A model generated the notes under the pieces. It searched no databases and was not told the DNA's origin. It worked only from the letters and a program-made list of their open reading frames with translations. From contig OZ038436.1 of NCBI GenBank assembly GCA_964036275.1, positions 10,427,904 to 10,491,903 of the forward strand: a stretch of DNA of 64,000 bases, read 5' to 3'. The position numbers and the translations under genes are program-made. Position 1 is the stretch's first letter, and each line of letters opens with the position of its first letter. The stretch is from Litoditis marina. Lineage: Eukaryota; Nematoda; Chromadorea; Rhabditida; Rhabditidae. This document shows positions 13,501-26,600 of this stretch, one piece after another.

Positions 13501-16500
13501 TGAAGATTCGGCCTTTTCGATGTTCGTCGGTTTCCTGAATTTCACTGTTTCTTGGGACAGAGTGATGTCGAAGGCGATATCTGAAAACAACAATAGTTAT
13601 TGAACATCCTCATTAAAATTATATTCATTACATTATTTTCAATGATTACTAAACATTTCAAAATATTTCATATCTGTAAGGGGCAGATTCGAATACGTCA
13701 CCAGTACCATTTTCTCTTTCTGATCTGAATTCTATTTTATTTGAGATGGAGTACGAACTGCCATTACGCTTGTCAATATAAACATGTAAAAAACTACAAT
13801 GCTATAGTTCCGGTCATTCCTACTGAGACTTGGCAGCGTGCCAATGCATATTCAAGGCTATTGTTCACTACTTTGGAGTTGTTCAAAAAGATGAAAATCA
13901 CTGTTAGCGGTTGATCAGTTTCCTAAGAACATGTAAACCAGAAAAGTTTTCCGAATACCTATGTTTGCTCTAAGAAATGGTGTTCCGAAAATCTTGGCCC
14001 TATGCCAATGGGTGTCAGTGGGAATGAAACGAACTATACCAAAAAAATTATTGACGTACCAGGAAGTTTCGAAGAAATTGAATATATTATATTTATGGAA
14101 TATTGGAAGTTATATTTGTACATTAATTTTATGAACTAGACTATGCATAATTTTTTGCAAAAGAATACGAAAAGACGTTAGAGGGGGGGGGGGGGTGAAA
14201 CTACACATTTGACCTACCGGGAAGTTCCGGGAGTACATCCGGCAGTTCCAGGTCGTCAACATCGGGCAGCTCATTCTCGTATGCGAATGGCTGTGTCTCA
14301 TTCGAACCGGCTGCTCCGATAGCCGGACTGTCCAAGTGCAACATGGAGGTCCCGCTTTCTTGGCCTTTCTCATCCTTCCTGAAAACGGGGAACTACGATG
14401 CATGATATTTGAATAACAAGAAAATGAATTGACCAGGCCAGTGTCTAAATGAAAAGAACTACCTTGACGTCAACAAAGAACTGATACGAACAAGCGAAAT
14501 TAAACACTATCAAAATGACCAAAACATCACCAAACCGAGCTCGCAATAATCACTTCGGAGATTATTGTATATGTTACTTCCCAAAACATTGATTATGTAA
14601 ACACAAAACCTATTCTCATCCAAACCTCGGTTCAATTCTGTTAGTCGAAACTCCTATTCAAAGAACCCACCTCTGGCGAACCGTCCTTGAATGGTTTCTG
14701 TTCTTTTCGCTCTCTTCTCCCTCTATTATCCCATCATAGGCCACTCTATCTGTGCCCGCATAGAACAAATCGACGACTGACTTCACTGAGGACGGGACTT
14801 TTCGGCTGGCAGCATCTGCAACTGAGAGAGGACGTGAAACATTCGAATGAGTTAACAAAACCATACATCCAAAGAGTCCAAAGGGAGTTGAAGGCACACT
14901 CCAGTAGAATTGGTTAAATGGCAGAACACACACTTCAAAATGGACTACTTCACTACTGAATCAGTTTAAATTTAAAAATTGTGAGGCTGAAACAGCAAAA
15001 AAAACGTAATCCACTCGAAAATCATAACATAAACCAACCCGATTTTCTGGTTTTTCCTCTGGTCGAAGTGTAAATTTGATTGGCGGAAAAGAACTGTTTC
15101 TTTTCGTTCAGCTCTTGTTTCACATCTACAACCGATTGTTTCAGGGGACCACTGAACAGGGCGGAACTCGAACCATCTAAAAGGAAAACGTATAACAACT
15201 CCAAAAAACGCTCCTTTTCTGCGAATCTTGGAAAATTGGATCTTTATATCCCAAAGTTATTGAACTCAACGCTTTTTTGAATCGAAAACGGGGTTGATTA
15301 TGTATCACAGTCAAATAATCTTATTTTTGACGCGGTAGTGCTGGTTCGATCTGAATTATTCTATGCTTAGATAATCATAAGTTCCAATTTGATATTTTCG
15401 TCAAAATCGTATGGAAACCCACCATTACGCGGGTGGCAATGGAGAGTACCGAGTTGGAAAATATAGTACCACAATCATATGTTACTACTATACTTGACTA
15501 CCTCATTTTTGAGGTTAGTTCACCCATTACTATCACACCTATAAAGCACTCGGCCAATTCTATATGTAACTGGGTTTTTTGGTAACCCTTTTTTCAGGTC
15601 ACCTCACAGGTAGCCGGTAGATAACCTAAAACAAAATCCGGTTACCGTACAAACTAACGGTAAAAATCTCATTTCACATTGGAAAAACAGGTAACCGATT
15701 TTTCATTTTCGGTTACCGACCGGTTACCTACTGAGGTAACCTGAAAAAGGGTTTCCGAAAACCGGTAAGGTTACCTAAACACACGGTCACATATAGAATT
15801 AAAACACTCCCAGCTTCCCCTACCATGGTTGGAAGCAAAGTCATCGACTGTGACTGTGAGCATTTTAGATTCAGTTCTTTCTCAATCATATTTCATAATA
15901 AGTAATAAAAATAACTGGAGCAAGTCCCGCAAACAATAACAAGGTAAACATAACGTTGAACACATCACTATCGCAGCTATAAAACCAACCGCGAGCTCCT
16001 TCTGCCGGTTGGTTGGAACACATTCCCCCGGCTGTCAGCACCGGCTGCCCCATCTCATACTCTGTGACGGGAAAATGGGAGGGCGCGTGCAATATGGCCG
16101 CTGAACTTGTCTGAAAAAGATCAAATACCACCCGAACCAACTCTTAAACAACTACCACTGTTAATGTACAAACTTCTTTACACTCTAGGAATTTCACAAC
16201 TGAAACGGCGTCCTTGCTAACCGAATGATAAAGTTGAGGAGAAATTGGAGTTGGGGAACCTGCTCCAACTTCTCTCCACAGCCACACACAAACCCGTTTT
16301 CGATTAGTAGATACGTGAACCCGTTAGGTTGCAATTTTTTGGATTCCAGCCAAAAAGAAACCAGATGCCATACGTGAAAAGGGTTCACATCAGGTCGAAA
16401 AAAGTGAGCATGAGCATCCCCCAAAAATTAAGCATATTTCATTGAAAAACAAGAAATGTTTTTAGTTTCACCGAGAATATGTAACATTACGCCAAACAGT

Positions 16501-17109
16501 GAGCGTGCCCCGGTCAAAATCGGGCAGAAGTGACCATCAGTCAACGTCAAAATAAGGGGTTATTTCACGTATGCATATGCTGTGTATTTCCGTAGATAAT
16601 AGTCTCACCTGTCGCATGTGAGCTATTTTGTCCCGTATCCCGTTCGCCCGTCTTTCCATTGCATTCAGTTCCCCGTCCAAACCATTTGCGCGAGCCTCGA
16701 TTTTCCCGAAAATGGCCTCAGTCATCCGAAAAAGAAAATTGTACCACAAGGGAAAAGTTTGGAATTGAAACCTAATGTCCCTAGAAAAATATGCAAGATA
16801 CTGTCAGAAATGAACCTTCCAGCAGTAAACAACGGACAACTGTCACCTTTTTATGAAAATCGAAAAACCTACGAGTTTTTTAACCAAATCAAAACGCGGA
16901 ATTGGTGTCACTCACCTAATCTTAGTGTAGCAACCACAGATTACCCAATATTAGCACAAGACAAGACACGTACTTCAACATGGTTGGCTTAAAAACCACT
17001 AGTATAGGTAGAAAGAACTGACTTTGTTGAACTGCTTGGTGGCTTCGACTATTCGCAGAGCGGCCTCCTCGGGGCTCAGGTCCGCACTTATCAATGGGAC
17101 TTGAAACAT
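10558..17109 (-). CDS. WASHC1: WASH1, WASH complex subunit and Arp2/3 activator
   Basis: Thirteen exons join in phase (489 aa; the human protein is similar in length): 17109-17023, 16716-16609, 16110-15990, 15176-15039, 14815-14671, 14378-14218, 13580-13473, 12841-12764, 12629-12546, 12089-11990, 11709-11625, 11268-11148, 10691-10558. WASH promotes branched actin on endosomes. The N-terminal WAHD block is recognisable (VPLISADLSPEEAALRIVEA, then AIFGKIEARANGLDGELNAM), as is VPSSVKSVVDLFYAGT. The segment DDLELPDVLPELPG matches the family's DLPG region. Exons 8-10 encode a proline-rich stretch with a run of 12 Pro. The VCA tail follows: V motif MDLMASIRAAGGVGKAALKR (378-397), C motif DLMTSLSKALDARRR and acidic end ending VDDWA (Trp 488). 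The ATG directly follows an AG acceptor. Exon 2 uses a poor acceptor (gactgag). Confidence 0.92.
10993..11041 (-). CDS. Alternative C-motif exon of WASH1
   Basis: A 49-bp segment encoding LELLTSLSKALDARRK, almost the same as the end of exon 12 (DLMTSLSKALDARRR). It lies between exon 12 and exon 13. It has an acceptor (cattag) in phase 0 and a donor (AAAG then gttcga) in phase 1, identical in phase to exon 12. It can therefore replace exon 12, but using both or neither shifts the frame. It may instead be a decayed duplicate: the donor is weak, though the same donor is inferred for NOA1 exon 4. Confidence 0.55.
11082..11148 (-). repeat. 30-bp tandem repeat carrying three 5' splice sites
   Basis: The end of WASH1 exon 12 and its donor (gtaggtcac) are repeated at 30-bp spacing, giving donors after 11148, 11118 and 11088. 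Each downstream donor would add 10 in-frame residues (GRSHVNRFSI). All three keep phase 1. Confidence 0.8.
12327..12535. mobile_element. TTAA-flanked inverted-repeat element, family H
   Basis: Begins TTAAAGGAGACCGG and ends CCGGTCTCCTTTAA, about 209 bp, in a WASH1 intron. TTAA at both ends suggests piggyBac-type mobilisation. Only this copy was seen, and no transposase reading frame is present. Confidence 0.7.
15554..15800. mobile_element. Family B MITE, copy 2
   Basis: AATTCTATATGTAACTGGG ... ACATATAGAATT with the GGTAACC blocks of the family, slightly shorter and more diverged than copy 1. It lies in a WASH1 intron. Confidence 0.8.
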
Positions 17110-17111
17110 CT
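17110..17111 (-). promoter_or_regulatory. Probable trans-splice acceptor of WASH1
   Basis: gtattccag immediately followed by ATGTTTCAAG on the minus strand, with no 5' UTR base between acceptor and start codon. It lies 571 bp downstream of the stop of the geranylgeranyltransferase gene. Confidence 0.55.
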
Positions 17112-17681
17112 GGAATACATACGAACTGGTAAGTAACATACTATTTAAACTTACATTCTTTTAACTCTAATTGTAAAACAGCTCAAAAATGTTACAACAT
17201 ACTGAAGACACAAATTCGGCTGGAAATAGATTATTCTCAGGCAACAGGCTGGTAACTTGACGTAGGGCTTTGCAGAATTAACTATTAGACCACTATTTGA
17301 ACTTCAAACATACATTCCAAATCAATACAAGATATCGACTGAGTCATAAACTCTGGCCATTAAACACAGCGCAAACACGTGATTCTCAAAAACAGTTCAT
17401 TCAATGAAAACGAGTAAAAACAGCAAGCGAACACGATAAAAAACACATGTGACTGAATCTTCTCACTTGGCCGAAAATCATTAAATAAATAAATATGTGA
17501 AACATAATTAAAAGATCTCAATTGGCACCGATAAAAATCATTCGGATACCTAAATAAGAGCTGAGAGCCAATTCCAAAATGAACCAGGTTTCTTGAGAAC
17601 CAAACCATCAACCTGACCTAATGAATCGGTTACCAAAGAAACGGTTTGATTCCTAAAAACGGTTAAATCAATAATTAAGAT
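17112..17681. other. Intergenic DNA between GGTase-I beta and WASH1
   Basis: 570 bp holding the 3' UTR of the upstream gene. No exon, repeat family or RNA gene seen. Confidence 0.6.
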
Positions 17682-20600
17682 CTAAATAAGTGTCTGAGAG
17701 TGAAGAATATTCTCGTATGCTCTGTTGGAGACATTTAGAGATGGGTTGACCGGAAGGAAAGATGGCTCATTCAGCAGCGATAGGGCGGCGATCGAGAAGT
17801 ACGTGTGAAGAAGGTCTGAAAATGAGAGAGCATTGAATTTATTAAAATAAAAGTTTAAAAAAAAAGCGTTTGTAGTATGAATTAACTGAAGCTGTTACAT
17901 GTGAATATTCTGGCATACTAAAAATCCTTTTCTACGATGGAAAGCTCTTTGCGGTAATATCAGAAAAGAGGTCGCACACTTTTGATAGTTCATTGAAACA
18001 TTCGAGCAAAATTCACCTCCACTCTGATCGGGAAAACTGTTAGACACTGAAATGAATGAAAAAACTTACCGGGAGTAGCTCCCGGTTCGGGAATCTTGCA
18101 GAATCCGCCCATATGTTGGTGTTGAGCTGTCAATAGGAACTGGCGGAGTGACAGCTGATCCTCAAGACAATGCGCATTCAGAATCTAAAACAAGAATAAT
18201 GTTAGAATTCAATATTCAATTATAGTATAGGAGATGACAATAGCTCAGTTGTAGTTTGTAAGTTTTATTTACACTTACGACAGAAAAAACAAGCGGGATT
18301 AGGAAACATACAGCGTATAAGCTTGCTTTAAAAAGAGCAAACCCTATATTTTGTTCGTAAAACAATCCACAGTGTGAACAAAGACAATTAAGACCATACA
18401 CTGAAATATCAAGAAAACAACACTCAATACGTCCATATTCCCTCAACACGGCCAGATCAATCGATACGCACCTTAAGCGTTGCTCCGATCCAAAACGCGT
18501 AGCAGCTGTCATCCGGCTTGTGGGCGCGACCATGAAACCCGCGATCCTGCTTCCAAATAGCCCATTTGACCTGAAGAGTGAACGATTCGATTATCGATTG
18601 ATGAACAACTGAACTACAACTTTCTGCTCGACCTCTTCGTGAAAACTGTGCGTGATCAAACACTGTTTTAAGCACAACCTTCTTGCCAGAAACTCAAAAC
18701 ATTTGAAAATAGACCAAAAACATGTCAATAGACTTATTGAACACGCACAAATGTTGTAACAGTGTTTATCTATTATTTATGAACTAAAAACATCTCAAAT
18801 ACAGTTCTTCCGATCGAGAACAGACTCATCCCAGATGTGATTGGTTCAAATTGGTTCGAAAAGTTAGAAATCTAATTAGGAATCGTGCACTTTGTCATTG
18901 CACGTTTCTGAGTTCTGCTGTGTTCAACATGTCTCACGTGACTATGTAATTGACCAACAGTTTATGTACCAATTATGAACCAACCATTCTAGCCAGTTCC
19001 TTCGGAGTGAGAACAGACTCATCCCATAGGTGATTGGCGAGCGAGAGGGCCGCTATCGCACAATACGTTGAACCTCCTGCAACAACAAGTAAAAGTGGAG
19101 AAATAGAAGAGAATCAAATAATCTTCACTCACACACCAGATATACTCACAAAGGAGCCCGTTTTTCCATCAGATTGGTAAAATTCATTATTTTTTTCAAA
19201 ACAAAACTGGGCCAATTCTTCACATTTTGGCGGGCTATACGCATATACCAGTAAAGTTGTTCGAATAGTCAGAAAAATTCGAAAAAAGGACTACTTTTCT
19301 GATGAAAACGGTAGAATTTCTCTGATTTTGGTGCGAAATCATCAATTTTCACGTGTTTGAAGCTAAAAACGAACTACTTTTTGTCGCTCAGTCGGACCTT
19401 ACTGGTGTTTGGCTATACGAAATACGAATAACTTTACTAGGGTCTCACTTCACTTCTGACTGGTTAAAGCACATGATTCAAATTTCTGTGACATTATACG
19501 AACAGATGTTAACTACTCTGGTCAAAAAACGGGTTAGATATAGACTTCTGTCAAGAAAAGACCTTTACTAACCATGACTCTCATCCCCGGGCGACTGCCC
19601 AATCCCGCCGTCATAGTTGAAGGAGGCGCGGATAAATCCACCCAATTTCTGCCAATCGATACTTTTCGAATCCCTTAGCACGTGGCAGATGGAAACCGCG
19701 CAGAACACGAAACGCATGTCGCATTCCGAGCCGACGCCCTGGCTCCAGAAACTGAAACATTCAAGTTGTTTAACATTGGTATACGCTATCCAATTGACAA
19801 TTAGACCGATACCACTAACACGGAATAATGAAAAAACTACTAAAATACGAATAATACAATCAATAGTCGAGAACTAATTATCAAAGTCTAGCAATACTAC
19901 CAAAACTCAGAAAAAAAACGCTTCCAAAAGTCATCGAAACTACTGGTTATCAAACAAACGTAGGGCGACTTTGTTGGATTCTACATTAAAACACCCACTT
20001 TTTCTTCAATGTGGGATTTTGATCCACCCTAATCTCAACAACAGTTTTAGATAACTGATAAAAACCTAATATCTCACCCTTTTTGGTAGTTTGGCTACCC
20101 AAGAGAGAACATATGATTTCAAATCACTTTTTGTGGACAACAAAGTCGCCTTACGTATGTTATCAAAATCTACGTGGGTTTTGATAATGAAACATCAACG
20201 AAAACCTTGAAACCAAAAACGCTTCGTCAGAAATCGTACAAAACGCAGACGATTCCCTGTTTTCTTCCTCATACCTTCCATCCTCCTTCTGTGACTTCCT
20301 AACTGTATCCAGGACGGCCTGGCGATCCACCCTTTGCAAGTCATCACCCAGAATACTCAGCGAGAGAAGAGCACTGGAAACTGATGGGATTTTAGAAAAA
20401 GGTCACAAGCGATTATAACTTGATTCACGAACATGATACGAAAACATCGTGTGAAACATCAAAACATTCAAACGCAAGAAAACTGAAAGGATGTCTCGGC
20501 GAGATCCACACTTAAAGAAGGACGATTATGTGGACCAATCTCGTGTCAACGGTCTTTTAAACTGCAGTTGAAAAATGTATTGCAGTTTAAAGGACTGAAG

Positions 20601-23600
20601 CGTTGCGATTGGACCACATAATCGTCCTTCTTTAACCATTAGATACCTGACATTTTGAGTTGCAAAAAGCAAAGCTCGCACCATTTCGTAACATGTAACG
20701 TATATGAGTAGCCCGTTTGAATCAAAAACCACGAATGTCACAACTGGGCTACCATAATATGATGAACAGGAAGAAAATGACCATCACCTAAAACCACCCA
20801 AATGTTTCACGCCACCTATATGTCTGTGCCAGATTTCCCTCCTCGTAGCAGCCGGACGAGCTGGGAGACGGCTCGACAGAAAGGCCGCTCAGACACCCGC
20901 GAAAGCCATAGAACTCGACATCTGAAGTCACATGAATAAGATGAGTATCGATTGAATTGATGGGAAGGGTGATGGTGGAAACCAGCAAAATGAAACAGAC
21001 AGTAGTGATGGATGAACAGTTCATTAAAGTACAACAAAATAACCCGTGCCAATAAAGTAACGATATCATAAATGCAAGAGAAGATGAATAATCCTCAGGT
21101 AAGTGACAAACATTGTAAAGAGCCTAGCAAAACTGAACAACAAACAAAACAAAACTGTAATACTAAACAAACACGCTCATTCTCATCATAGCGAAAAGGA
21201 AACCTCAGTTTCTCAGGAAAAGCGGTCAAAACATCAACGTTAGACTACAAAATACATTATTGATTTCACAACGCTAGAACGCCGTTGGAGAAACTAAATA
21301 ATATATCGAGAAAAATCAATAATAGACTACAAACTACATTACTGATTCCACAACGCCAGTACTCCGTTGGAAATGAGTGCGTCGGGGTGGGCCGGTTTCA
21401 ATAGGGGCAGCCGTGTTCCGCCGGCGACGCGACGCCTGAGGGGGTGCGGCGCGTCGCGGCTCACGTCAAACGGGTCCGCGCGAGCGGTCGGACTGCGAGT
21501 GATGCTCACGTTCACCTGAATAACATCAATTTTAGAAATATGTTACAGACTATCAGGCACAAGACTATAACTATGAAATACTTCGATCTCGTTGACTGCC
21601 GAACACCAAACAGGCAACCAGAATAAGTCATTCAAAATTAAAAGTCATTAAAGTAGAAGTCATTTGAAAGTAAAAGTCATTAAGATAGAAACAGTTGAGA
21701 ATCAAAAATGAAGTTTCCGAAAATTTTCGTAATTTTTAAATCCTGACTAAAAGTGAATTAATGAATGACTTTTACTTTAATGACTTTTAATTTTGAATGA
21801 CTCTTTCCTGGTACCCACCAAACAGGAACTCTTTAGAGAGTAAAACATCTTTGGTGAATCCATTTCAAAGCTAAAATCTAAGTTCGTTGTTAGGGAATTC
21901 GATAGCTTTCCCCGTATTTTAATCTGTGAATTGAGTTTATTTGCGCAGATTAGTCATATCCTACTGGTGACAAAAAGTACAAAATGACGTCAACCCCGTA
22001 TACATATGAGTGCGAATAGAAAGAACTATATGTACTTTGTTCGAAACACTAACCAGGTTCGTCTCCGAGAATAGTATTCGTATATCGAGTTCAAACTACA
22101 ACGAGATCAAACTACCATGACAAACTAGTCACTCTTTACAAACTGTGTTTCAACCACTAACCAAATTCGTCCTCGACGCCAGTGCCCTGCTAGTCTCCTC
22201 GCGCTCTTCTTTGTTCGATTCCCTGCTTCTCCGTAGACTCTTCTCGCACATAGTCCTCATCTCCCCCACGCCAAGACTACCGTATCTCATCGGTTGATAG
22301 GTTATCGATCCATCGTCAAACGCCTCTAGTACCACGTCCACCGCGCGTCCTTCTGAATCCAGTAGATTCTGGGCCAACGCGACTCCTCTTCCGGACCGGA
22401 ACTGCCCGATGTCCCTGTCGAATGAATCCATGACATAACTATCCGCCCGGAGCCTACCCGTTGTATTAATCGGACAAATGGTAGACCACAGGTTACTAGA
22501 ATGAGAATACAGCTGACTTCTCCACAGCGAGCCGCTACAGTAATCCATGAAATAGAATGAGCAAATATGGCCATCTGCCATGGGGTCCTTCACGGGTCGT
22601 CCGGCTAGAACCACGTGACACGTGTCAATCACGTGATCAATCGATAACACCTCCCTCCCGGGGTACCGATCGTCTAGCAGATGAATATAGTGTCCCGTAA
22701 CCACCACCGAGCTGTGCAATCGATTGGGTATCGATCGAATGTGGTGGATGACGTCACGGGGTCGCGGGCGGCTCGGGGCGTACACCACGTCGCGTTCCGA
22801 CTGAAATGAGATTTCGTTTGTCACCTTTTTGTCGACAAACCAGACTGATTTAAAAAGCGGATTCAGTTTCGCGAGAATCGAAAAAGTTCTCACATTTCTG
22901 AAGCCAAGGACTTTGAGGTGACTAGATCAAAATACGGGCTCCCTTTTGTAGAACAGTCAGCAGTCACACATCACTGGTATTAAAGTAATCATTTCCGAGG
23001 TAAATCATGTTCTATTATTGATGTATGTTCACAAATTTTAACACGAAACTTACCTTTCTATGAAAACCCGCAACCTATCTCTCTTTTATTGGGTTATTTT
23101 GGTGCTGGGATAGTTATGTAGTTCATTCTCTACTGAATCACGCGCTTCAATATCTTCTCCGTATTATATTTGAATAAACAAAACTAACCTTCCTATAAAA
23201 ATCGGCCACCTCGAACAGCTGGGGCCTGGCCTTCCCGTTGGATCGAACATCGAATGACGTCACTCGATGGTCGGAGGCGGCCAACAGAACTCGCGGGTGG
23301 TCGCTGTGCGAAATCGACTGAAATATCAATGTCTTCAATTCGTGGTAACCATAGACCAGTAAGCTTTGACTGAGCGACAAAAATTAGTCCGTTTTCAGAT
23401 GTAAACAAGTGAAAATTTAGGATTTTTCATCAAAAGTAGACCGATTTTCATATTTTCGGCAAAAAAATAGTCCGTTTTTCGAATTTTTCTGACAAATCGG
23501 ACCACCTTGCTGGTGTATGGTGGTAACATTTTTATTCTTCATAAACTATAATGAGAAACATTCGACCTTCCAGTAAAGTTGTTCGAAAAAAATCAGCCAT

Positions 23601-26600
23601 TAAAATTGGCCAACCGGCTCGTTTTTATCAATTAATATCGAGCGAATTAGCCTATTCTCGATGCAAAATCATGCAGTTTCATGTAGGTGAATCGAATAAA
23701 CGGGCTTCTTTCTGTAAAACAGTCGCACTTTGGTAGTATGGGAATGAGATTCAAACTATAGACAGACAATGCAACGTTTTCCCCACTTTTCCCATAAAAG
23801 TAGGTGGTGCTTCGAAACTTGTCCAAAGATGGAAATGAATGTCTCCAGCCTACCTTGACGGGTGCTTCTGAAGTCCTGTTGACCGTCGTCAGTGGTTTTC
23901 CCACTTCTCCCACCACAACTTCTCCATTTTCATCCACCAGACATAGATCTCCCGTGAGATACGGCGATTCCTCGAAGACACGAACTGCGCCCCAAAAATA
24001 TGAAACTTACATTTTCTATTGACAAATACAGACGTAATCCAAACTATTTGCACGCTCATATACAGTCGAAACATACCGGTAATGACAACTGATAGAACAC
24101 TGCACCGATCACAATAATTACCAAATCTTTCGTTGCCCAAAAATTGATGATTTTGTCACACACAATCACCAACTATACCTTCGTCTTACTTCTTACAAGT
24201 GAACCGTTTTAATCGTGAAAACGCTAGCAAACAATAATACTACATCAACTATTACAATCGCATCCGCGCGAATCATCCACCAGTAAGGTCCGACTATGCG
24301 ACAAGAAGGAGTAGGGTTTCAGATGTAAACACGTGAAAAATAATGATTCTACAAGAGAAGTGAATCGATTTTCTTGTTTTCGGTGAAAAAGTAGCCCAAT
24401 TAACAGAAAATTAAAAAATTTCTGGCTATTCGGACAACTTTTTGAGGAAAAACCAACCTCAAACACCAGCTCCCCAGTACCCATTGAATCATCGACTAGT
24501 CGTAGACTTTGCTCTCCACGAGCCCACAGACAATTTCCATCTATATCACAAGTACGCAACTCGGATATGGGATCATCGAAGGTTCCAGAATATGCCACGT
24601 CACCGCTACTGACGAGACGGAAGTCGCCATTGTCACACTGCACCTTGAAACATTCGAATGATCTACAGCTCCAACATTCCATGAACATTTGCAAATTTCA
24701 GTTTACGAATGGTCGAGCGGAAAGTTTAGTTGGGCGAGAAAAACTTATATAATCGTTGATTCATTCATGCTGTCCCCAACGCTAATAGCACCCTAACTAT
24801 TATGGAGAGTAACCAAATGGTTATTAGACCTATAGCTTCTTTACGGTATTCTCTTCTTTCCTACGTGAAAATGCAAGTCACATACACGCACGTGATCCTA
24901 AACGAATGTTGCCAAACACCAGTAACGTGTGACTATGCTACAATACGAGCCTGTTTTCCTATTATAGATTCGTTACAATTCATGAATCCTATCAAAAATA
25001 GACCAGTTCTTCCTATTCCCGCCAAAATGAAGCCTTTTTCTAGCCATTCAGACAAATTAACCGACTACTAACTACTAACCTGCACATCAAACTGAATGAG
25101 CCCATCACAAGCCGAATTGACACTCCACAAGCGTAGTTCACCTTCGTTTTTCGTCTTCACTGCCAGCATATTTCTGTTTATCAGTTTGTCCTGCGACAAA
25201 CAGAGAGTCGGCGCAATTCCAAGGCTCTTTCGGAACTGCAAGAAAACCTATGTAACCACGAACCTGAAACTGTAACTGACGATCCAACCGAAATGAAAGG
25301 GACAAAGAAAGGTAAATCACTGGTTGGGTCATTCGCTCGAGCACATTCGAGACCTGAGATATATTAAGGGCCTGACGCTTTAATCCCATCCCACCCCTGG
25401 GAGAACCTTATAAAACAGCAACATACAGTAGCGAAACCGCAATAAGGTGCGACTATTCGACTACACGTGAAAATTAATGATTTTGCCTCGAAATGGACAG
25501 ATATTCTTGTTTTCGGCGTGAAAGTGACCCTTTCCCCTGATGGGGTGGTGGGGTATGAAAGTAACCAACCTTCTCTCCATCCTTCCCAGTCAACTTCCGT
25601 AACGGTTCGCGGTATCCGGTAGTAAATGGTCCCACGGGTCTTTTCCATACCGCGGCCAGATTGTGCTGGGGACAAAGGGTCCCTTCCTCGTTGAACAAAA
25701 GGGCCCCGCAGCCACGCCAACCCCATTTCGGGGTGCCGAACTCGAGCATTTTAGGCTCGCAATACATTCTCTGAACGGGGGAAATAGTGCCACTAGACCT
25801 CTATTGGTAGAGGGGGCCAGAATAACCTTTAGAATAATAGGAGGTAAGCACTTGCCGATGGAATCAAGAAAAAATATGAGGCAAAATACAACACGTGCCT
25901 TGTATTTTAGACACAGAACAACTCATGTTCTGTCCAAAATGCACTGGGGTCCACAACAACATTATGAAAAACTGAATAGAATTATAGAATACCCGCCAGT
26001 CTTCTTTACTGAGAGGGATCTCTATACTCGTGCCATACACTGTAATATTCTTCGGCTTTGCCAATTACCAAACTGAACCCAAACGAAAACCAAAATATCA
26101 ATGACTTCACGGCCAATTCTACAACTAACCGGGTTTTCAGGTAACCTAACCTTTTTTTGCTAACCTTTTTTTCAGGTTACCTAGGTAGGTAACCTGGAAG
26201 TAACCCGAAACATAAATCCGGTTACCAATCAAACTATCGGTAAAAACCACATTTTGCGTTAGAAAAACAGGTAACCGGTTTTTCATTTTAGGTTACTTAC
26301 CGGTTACCTATCGAGGTAACCTGAAAAAGAGGTTACCAAAAAGGGTAAGGGTACCTAAAAACCCGGTTAGATATAGAATTCACCTGACTTTGCCGGTCTA
26401 GCAACATGTGAAGATGGAGCGAAACCTAGAAACCAATGTCCTACCTGGCTTTGCTTTCACTTGGAACTTGTAGATGTTGTCGATCAGCTGCGCCCTTCGT
26501 TCCTTCGTGAGAATATTATCCAATTCTCCCAGAATATCCAGGGCCGAGAGGGCGAAGAACAAAAGGGTGATTCTGAACATGAGTAAACAAAATACCTCTC

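Noticed and set aside
25364..25793. Alternative minus-strand frames over exon 1 of the nested gene, including MALFPPFRECIAS
   Set aside because: Only the frame starting at 25767 is next to an acceptor and joins the following exons in phase 0.
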